Shown here piece by piece: positions 57,451 to 64,000 of a stretch of 64,000 bases of DNA. The notes under the pieces were generated by a model. It had not been told where the DNA came from. It saw only the letters and a list, made by a program, of their open reading frames with translations, and ran no database searches. How positions within the stretch are numbered: position 1 is the first letter of the stretch; the number at the start of each line of letters is the position of its first letter. Both the position numbers and the translations under genes were made by a program. Where the stretch lies: positions 97,629,481-97,693,480 of the forward strand of contig JALMQS010000099.1 of NCBI GenBank assembly GCA_024734495.1, given 5' to 3'. Source of the stretch: Forficula auricularia. Taxonomy: Eukaryota > Arthropoda > Insecta > Dermaptera > Forficulidae.

Positions 57451-58074
57451 CGGGGGTGACATTTCAACCAGAGGATGTTGTCCAAAAAAGAACTCTTCAA
57501 TTTTTAAAATGTTATTTTATTTTTCACTCCTTTTTGTAAAAAATGGACAATTTTTCTTTATTTTTAAAATTTTATATTAGATTTTTTCATAACAGATAAA
57601 ATACTCTTTAACTTTTTGAAATTGTAGGGATGCGGCGCACCATGGACCGTACGCCATTTATGTATATTGGTATTTTACTAACTTTGAATTATTTTATCAT
57701 TTTATTCATAAAAATAATTTAAATAAATAAATATTATCGTCCTCAACGAAACCTTATTGGTATAAACAGTAAAGAAGCATTTTATTAAAGTCTATTTACT
57801 GTTTAAAACAATAAAGTTTCGTTTTATTAAAGTGTACTTTTCTCCACTAATTCACAAAAATATACTTTTACTGTAATTTAATAATTAAATAAATTTCTTT
57901 TATAGGTAAAAATTTCTTTTATAGGTAAAAAATAAAATAAAAATCATTCACTATAACGAAAAACGTTTCGATAAAAATTATTTCTACATCAAGTACATAC
58001 AATTTAAAGCGAAATTCTAAAAAAACCGGGCAACTTGAGTCGGGCCACATACCTAAAATTCTGTACCTCATATA
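57451..58074. other. AT-rich non-coding sequence
   Basis: No feature was recognised. Confidence 0.45.
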
Positions 58075-58640
58075 TTCCAAAATACTTAAGATATCAAATT
58101 CGTTGTTATTTATTGCCAATAAAGAAAGAATGAGAGAATTTGTGAAATGTTTTGACAATTTTAAATCAAGCTATTTCTAAAACCCGACACAAGTAAAAAA
58201 ATTTCACTTCAAAATTGGACACTTTGGAACTCTCTTACATCGTTTTAGAAAAAAATAAATATAGTATAAATAATATAATAAAATTTGCAGAGAATGAGAC
58301 AATTTGTGAAATTTTTTCACAATTTTAAATCAAGCTATTTCAGATAAAGAAAATTCACTTAAAAATTGGAGACTTTGGGACTCTCTTACACCGTTATTTT
58401 TTTAGATAAAATAAATATAGTATACATAATATAATCAAATGAGCAGAGAATAAGACATTTTGTGAAATTTTTTTTGAATTTTAAATTAAGTCATTTCGAA
58501 ACACCGACAGTTACAAAAATCATCTAAAAATTAGTATTTTGGTATTCTCTCATGTTTTTAAATTAAATTTTGAAAAAAATCTAATTCTACTGAGAATATA
58601 ATTTAAAAAGATATCTAAGGACCTAAAGTATTTTTTATTT
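58075..58640. repeat. Dispersed repeat N with three tandem units
   Basis: (A/G)AGA(G/C)A(A/T)TTTGTGAAAT occurs at about 58132, 58296 and 58452 (spacings of about 164 and 156), each followed by AATTTTAAAT(C/T)AAG. The family body is partly triplicated here. Confidence 0.7.
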
Positions 58641-59129
58641 TGAATCCCATAAAAATTCAACCTCCCTCCCAAAATACTATTTTTGGGACTAAAAGAATAA
58701 ATTTAAAATTTGTATCTTATTTTATGGGAGCCGTACAGACATTATATGAACATTAATAGGGTTTCGTTTTACTTTTGTACAGAAACTTAAAAAGTTAAAA
58801 AATTTGAATTTCTTTGAATTCTATTCAATTAGGAATAGTGTTGTAATTTATTATGTACTATTTAAATAGGAAATTGATAGTTATCAATCAAAATGCTTTA
58901 GTATTAAAGATTCATCTATTTGTTTTCAAATTGTCAGCTTAGAAAGTTTTTCCGCTTTAATAAGATTTGAGTGATGGAAGAATTTTTTGCAATGTCATTT
59001 ATTATATAGGTATATATGTATATAGGTGGCTAAGATATATATATGTGTGTGTGAGTTTTTTTTTACTTCTATGGAATTTTCGTGAAAATTTCGAGAAAAT
59101 ATAAAAGAACAAAAGTTTGTTTTTGAAGA
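58641..59129. other. AT-rich sequence
   Basis: No feature was recognised. Confidence 0.45.
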
Positions 59130-59260
59130 GAGAAGAATGCCTGCTGGCTGGCTGGGTTCTTTCTGTGTAGTCAGGGAGACAACGGGGAATCTACGGCTAG
59201 AGTCTTTGAGGCCTATAGCGAACAACCAGCCATGCTGAGCCTCTCCTCTCTACTATAGGA
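59130..59260. promoter_or_regulatory. GC-richer patch, weak regulatory candidate
   Basis: GCTGGCTGGCTGGG plus unrepeated GC-richer sequence. The minus frame 58995-59225 spans it and ends in TA-rich DNA, with no domain. Confidence 0.18.
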
Positions 59261-59554
59261 CAAATCAAAACAATCTTTAATATCAAGTGTCAAAATAGAA
59301 TTAATTTCTATTATCCACTCAAAATAAAAGAAACAGATATATGCGAGTATGAATCATTCTAAATAAGAAATAGCTATATTTTAATTTAGAGGTTTAGGTA
59401 TGAATTATGGAAATAGTTTTCTAAAATAAAAGCTGAAAAAACTTTTTTTAACCCTAGAACGCACAAGGGGCTTTTTCAAAAACACAAAGTCGCGAGCCGG
59501 GCCTGTTATGTTTAATTGGTTTATAATACATTTTTCAATAATTATATTGATTTT

Positions 59555-59858
59555 TGTTAAGGGAGAATGTTGTAGGTTCTTGGTGAAAAGTATTAAATAA
59601 AGTATAAGAAAGTTTTTGAAAATTTTTTAGAGACTTTTTAAAATTTAAAATATAAAATACTGGGTAGGTTTCACATAAATAAAAGTGAACTCCTGAAGAT
59701 GGGCTTATACCCCGAAATATATATAGAGTCGTGCTAAACAAGCATCTGATCTTTTATTTATGTGAAACATACCCAGTATTTTATATTTTATAATTTAAAT
59801 TTTAAAAAGTTTCTAAAAATTATTTCAAAAATTTACTTTACTTTAATTATATATTCAT
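59555..59858. mobile_element. Hammerhead foldback nested in the piggyBac-like element
   Basis: The flank AATGTTGTAGGTTCTTGGTG corresponds to GTGTTGGTT-TAGGTGAAAC of families B, C and F. Arms of about 90 bp (AAGAAAGTTTTTGAAAATTT to TTTCACATAAATAAAAG and complement) leave a loop of about 65 bases that holds a single ribozyme core. Confidence 0.8.
59688..59730 (+). ncRNA. Hammerhead ribozyme-like core in the foldback loop
   Basis: ACTC (59689-59692) pairs with GAGT (59726-59729). CTGAAGA lies at 59693-59699, T, GGG-CTTATAC-CCC, GAAA at 59714-59717, then stem III AT-ATAT-AT and A before GAGT. All core bases are consistent with the hammerhead consensus apart from the extra T. Confidence 0.6.
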
Positions 59859-60542
59859 GTTTTTTTATTAATTTAATATCAAGATTTATAAAAATAAATA
59901 ATAAATCAATACTTTTTTACTGTATTTATGTATTTTTTTTACTAGATATTCTTTGCTATCAATTTTTTTTTTAAACTGAAAATTTGTACACAAAGTCACT
60001 TGTGAGGCCTACTATAGGTTTATGGGTTTATTGGTTTATAACACATTTTTCAATAATTATATTTATCTTTTTTATTAATTTATATTAGGATTTATAAAAA
60101 GAAATAATAAATCAATACTTTTTAACTGTTTTTAAAGATTTTTTTTTACTAACTTCGCTCTAAAAAAATGAAAAATTGTAGTCCTGTGAGGTCCACTATA
60201 GGTTTATTGGTTTATAACACATTTTCATTAAGTATATTCATTTTTTATTTTATTAATTTATATCAGGATTTATCAAAATAAATAATATATCAATACTTTT
60301 TTTACTATTTTTACTTTTACACAGAAAATCCCCGGGCCGTTTTGTGACTTTGTTTTGGTAAAATGGTTCCAAGAAAAAATTAGGTATACCTGTACAATTT
60401 TTTTAGAAAAATCTTTTAAAAAATACTTTTTTTATGTATTAATGAAGGAATATTAAATACTTGGAATTTATCGGATCCCTTTTATGTAAGTTATTGAAAA
60501 GAAAAGGTATAACCGGGCCTGACTGCGTCCTTCTAGGGTTAA

Positions 60543-60889
60543 ATCACTGATATTTTCACTTAAAAAAAAACAACAATTTTTTCAAAATAAATTAAAAAAA
60601 TATTTGTATTCTTAGAATTCGAAAAAAATCTCTCTCGTCTTTCCAGTTTTGTCACCCCTATGACCAAGCTAGCCATGTGTTTTCCCCTTGTTAAATAAAT
60701 ATGTGAAAATAAAACTAAAAAGTTATTAGGTTTATAGATTGTTTATCATTTGTTTTTCAAGCAAAAAATTCTCACTGTTCTTTCAATTTCAATTTGTACA
60801 ACTTTGATGGTGTGTAAGGTGTAATAATTAGGCTACTATTTAAATTATCTAAACCTATGATAATATAAACAAATATATTTTGAGAAATT
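60543..60889. other. AT-rich sequence
   Basis: No feature was recognised. Confidence 0.45.
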
Positions 60890-61118
60890 AAGCTGTTTAA
60901 AGCTTTTATTTTTGTGATTAATTTTATTAAGAGTTGAAATTTTAATAAAATCACATATTATTATTTATTGAAGACGAAATATAATACACGACGTTTCGAT
61001 CGACTTATTCTGCGATCGTTTTCAAGTAGTGAGCATCCAGTTAACCTAAAATTGGAGTGTTCAATAAACAATTATAATTAACTATGTGTGATTATAGTAA
61101 AATTTCAACTCTTAATAT
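60890..61118. mobile_element. Family-I foldback (copy 5, complete)
   Basis: Unique flank TTTTTGTGATTAATTTTATT, left arm GAGTTGAAATTTTAATAAAA, apex ACGACGTTTCGATCGACTTA then TTCTGCGATCGTTTTCAAG, right arm ATTATAATTAACTATGTGTG. On the minus strand the apex reads CTTGAAAA, CGATCG, a 10-base loop, CGATCG, AAACGTC. Confidence 0.7.
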
Positions 61119-61379
61119 CTTGAGTATTAAATTTTTTTCTTCGATAATATATTCATTAGTTCAATTACCCCTTTCAAATAGCTATATAGTAATACCCCCA
61201 TTGGGGTAATTACTTTTAAGGTTAGAAACTGCAGCCATAAGATATAAAATATATTCAAAATTGAATAATTCATACTATATCAGAAATATTTTAATATATA
61301 ATATGATGAATACACCAAAGAAATAAACCGGCCAAGGGCAAATCTGACCGCATAGCAGGTAAGGTCCCGAGTACCTTCC
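61119..61379. other. AT-rich sequence
   Basis: No feature was recognised. Confidence 0.45.
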
Positions 61380-61640
61380 AAAATACTTGAGATATCAAAT
61401 TCGTTTTTATTTATCGTCAAAAAAGAAAGAATGAAATTTTTCATATTTTTAAGTAAAGCCATGCTTCAAAAGTATTCGTGTCAAAACACAAAGCCAGATA
61501 TAATTCTTAAGTAAAGCCATTTCTAAATGCCGACAGGTACAAAAATTTCATTTAAAAATTGGACACTTTCTCGCTTACACCGTCATTTAAAAAAAAATAA
61601 GTAAATCTAATTCTACTTGAATTGCTCTTATCAGGGATAC
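61380..61640. repeat. Dispersed repeat N
   Basis: ATACTTGAGATATCAAATTC, GCCATTTCTAAATGCCGACA and ATTGGACACTTTC follow the family order, with a partial internal duplication (AAGTAAAGCCAT at 61451 and 61509). Confidence 0.6.
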
Positions 61641-62089
61641 ATCCCTCACATACCATGATAAAAAATAATTTTGATTTTTTATTCCATCTTGCCCAATCAT
61701 TCGATAAAAATGTTAGTACAATTTTTAATTTCAGGGAAAATAAATATAACTTTTATAAAATTTAGTTTGTTAAAAATGGAAGATTAAAAAAGAACTGAAT
61801 GATATTTTCTGAATTTTGACCTTTAAGGCCTAATTTTCACTTTTGAAAGAAAAAACTTTATATTTGGAAGAAAATAAGTTTGTAAGACTTATATATAATA
61901 AAATATAACTATATAGGTACCGAATTGATTAATAGAACCTAATATTTAATTTTCACAATGTATACACTAATAATAATAGTGATATTTTGCCCCGTAAAAA
62001 TGGATAGTAATTAAAATCATAAAATTCGGAAAAAAATATACCTAATTTTTTTTTAATGTGTCTTAAAATTTTTTCATTTAAGTAAATTT
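61641..62089. other. AT-rich sequence
   Basis: No feature was recognised. Confidence 0.45.
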
Positions 62090-63640
62090 CACTGTGATGC
62101 AAGTTTCCAAACATATAGTGTATAATTTCAATTTAGAATTTAAATATACATCTGGGACTTGGAAAATTTTTCGCTTTAAGAAATTCATAATTTTTTTTTA
62201 GTAAAATTTTAAGTCCATAGAAAAATATTCACTAGAGTAGTATTGATTTTTATGACGGAATCAATGAGTTTCTCCTCTGCTTGATTTCCGCTTAATATCA
62301 ACTCTGCCTCTCTTGACAAGAAGATCTTTTCAATTTTAGAGGGGTTTATGTATTATTAATATTATTATATGATTAATATTCGATGATTTTCAGGTTGACA
62401 AATTTTAAAATCAATTTTCAAAACACATATAACTAGTATTATATATTATAAATTAATTTAGAAAAATCACAGAGGAAATCGAGGTAAAGTGACTTTTTAA
62501 TAATATATTTTGAGCAAATCCTCTATAATTTAGGTTTCTAATAATATATTTTTGCCAGAGATATGATAATTTTTCTCCTAAGAATTTATGATAATTAAAA
62601 TCACAAAAATCGGGGACGTAAATAACTAATATTCGTGATTTTATCAAAAAAATGTGATATTTTTTTCTTTAAATTTTTTTTTGTAATTAAAATAACGAAA
62701 ATATGAGAAGAATTTAAGAAAAATCGGCATTTTTTAATAATATATTTCTTTATTTAACTAATGTAAAGATACAAGTTTTCAAACATATATAATTTTCAAT
62801 TTAGAATTTAAATATAGCTACATTTGAATCTTGTAAATCATTTTAATTTTAATAATATATATTTATTTCACTATAAGTAAATTAAATAATTTACTAGCTT
62901 AAAGTATTTTTGAAGGTGAAATGATTGACATACGATGATTCTTAGGCTGAGAAAAATTAGATATTAAATTTTCAAAAAAACCCTTTAAAAAAATTTACTC
63001 TTCCAAAATAATAAGCTAACAAATAATATCACAAAAATTAAAAAATTAAACTACTAAAAGAGAAATACTTTTTATTTAAATTCATTCCCCCAATAATTTT
63101 GATATCTAAACATGTATTTTGGCTAAAGAGAGAAATTTTTTTTTAATAAATAAAATGGCAAAAATCTGAGGGAAAAAATATAAATTCGTGATTTTTCTAA
63201 TATATGTTTTGAGATTTTCTTATTTGAATAAATTCCACTGAGATGCGATTTTCAAAACATATAATTTTCAATTTAGAATGTATTATTATATTTGGACATA
63301 AAGAATCGTTTCATTTTTAATAATACATATTTTCCAGTGTAATTTTAAGTAAATAAACTAATTTAGAAAAGTGTAGATTAGTTTTCTGTTTTTTTTTCTT
63401 TTTCATGACAAAATGATTGACATCCGATGATATTTAGGCGGATAAAATGGAATTTCAATTTTCAAAAAAAAGCAAATTAATAAAATAATTTAAATTTTAT
63501 CATAAAAAACAAGTATTGCTTTTATATATAATATTAATCAAATCAGAAATATAAGAGATGAAAATTTGATAAAATCGATTTTTAATTAAATTTTCTGATT
63601 TAAATAAAATCCTTTAAAAAAATTAGATTTTTTAACTTAT
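62090..63640. repeat. Decayed tandem repeat, unit about 0.5 kb, three units
   Basis: CAATTTAGAATTTAAATAT-type words occur at about 62129, 62799 and 63260. CGATGAT followed by T(C/T)AGG occurs at about 62380, 62934 and 63426. The same order in each unit supports an old tandem array with 490-660-bp spacing. A reversed K-family fragment (CTCCTCTGCTTGATTTCCGC) lies at 62255-62340 inside the first unit. Confidence 0.55.
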
Positions 63641-64000
63641 ATTTTCAAAACAGGGATGTTTTTCAAAATAAAAATAATACGTAATAATTAAAATGACAAT
63701 AGCCAAAGAGGAAAATCAGAGAGAATCATTTCATATACATGATTTTATTAAAGAAATTAATCAAATCCTTTTTTGATGAAAGTTTCTATACAAATAATTT
63801 TAAATTTTCTTTTAATTTATAAAATATGAATTTATTTATTTACAATTTTTAGGCTGCCACGATTAGGTATTTCGAATAAGTAAAAAAATACTTGTAAGAT
63901 TTTTCAATGGGTGGTGTTATTGTCTTTCTATAAGCAAATTCAATAATTAAAGTTTCAAAGAAGTTAATTAAATGAAATCAACATTTCAATAAATAGTTTT
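63641..64000. other. AT-rich sequence to window end
   Basis: No feature was recognised. Confidence 0.5.

Larger units (their letters stand above)
59510..60330. repeat. Three tandem units of about 170 bp inside the piggyBac-like element
   Basis: Units start at ATTGGTTTATAA(T/C)ACATTTTTCA (about 59515, 60030, 60198). They continue through TTTATTAATTTA, GGATTTAT-AAA and AATCAATACTTTTT, with GTGAGG(C/T)C(T/C)ACTATAGGTTT at the junctions. The first unit is split by the foldback at 59555-59858. Confidence 0.75.
59452..60538. mobile_element. piggyBac-like non-autonomous element
   Basis: The ends CCCTAGAACGCACAAGG and CCCTAGAAGGACGCAG (right end read inward) are flanked by TTAA on both sides (59448-59451, 60539-60542), the hallmark of piggyBac. 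Internal subterminal repeats (CACAAAGTCGCGAGCCGGGC near 59481, the complement of a CCCGGGCCGTTTTGTGACTT block near 60331) support this. The interior is a tandem array plus a nested hammerhead foldback. No transposase is present. Confidence 0.88.

Overview
The window is AT-rich eukaryotic DNA (about three quarters A+T by eye) that looks like insect, or at least arthropod, intergenic or long-intron sequence. The support for this is the very high density of small non-autonomous transposons, a piggyBac-type end, hAT ends with exact 8-bp target duplications, and two copies of the 'AACCGACTT(C/T)AAAA...GGAGGAGG' repeat that I associate from memory with insect genomes. I found no convincing complete protein-coding gene. 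The open frames (up to 124 codons) do not resemble proteins I know and mostly lie in repeats or simple sequence. Two coding-like pieces stand out: a first exon encoding the start of a THAP zinc finger, inside a deleted DNA transposon (5155-5255, + strand), and an isolated 74-bp interval with good splice signals on the minus strand (47636-47709).

The main content is a group of foldback (inverted-repeat) elements whose arms or loops hold hammerhead-ribozyme-like cores: CTGA(T/A)GA, one extra base, stem II, GAAA, a 1-2 bp stem III with a UAUA loop, then UH and stem I. The clearest are at 15746-15788, 24862-24904, 9129-9175, 59688-59730, 13485-13550 and a head-to-tail pair with an exact 90-bp period at 32641-32822. 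Hammerheads with a tiny stem III are known from Penelope-like retroelements, so I read these as remains of non-autonomous Penelope-like or retrozyme-like elements. Several families share one plan: a unique flank of about 40 bp, then a palindrome, with the ribozyme core in the arms or at the apex. Related cores with an altered or missing stem III or a changed first box occur at 20688-20726, 14925-14960 and in a five-copy family (5472, 29993, 31260, 41208, 60890).

Layout: 0-9 kb holds one GC-richer island, a foldback, a tRNA-derived SINE-like unit, a block of hairpins, the THAP MITE and the first family-I foldback. 9-21 kb is the densest repeat region: hammerhead foldbacks, a hAT element, a long AACCGACTTC foldback split by a ribozyme-bearing insertion with a 15-bp target duplication, a TTAA element split by a hammerhead foldback, a Harbinger-like MITE and two large foldbacks. 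21-31 kb mixes GC-richer, low-repeat islands (candidate enhancers) with MITEs. 31-47 kb holds the ribozyme tandem, the second THAP-MITE copy, a small MITE and old dispersed repeats. 47-64 kb is mostly featureless AT-rich DNA with the candidate exon, two MITEs, a second TTAA element, a piggyBac-like element containing a tandem array and a hammerhead foldback, and a decayed tandem repeat of about 0.5 kb at the right end.

About a dozen GC-richer islands (for example 620-900, 6110-6480, 22060-22550, 24020-24600, 40290-40500) lack recognisable transposon sequence and hold homeodomain-, E-box- and CRE-like motifs. With the absence of genes they suggest a regulatory desert or a giant intron of a developmental gene. 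That is inference.
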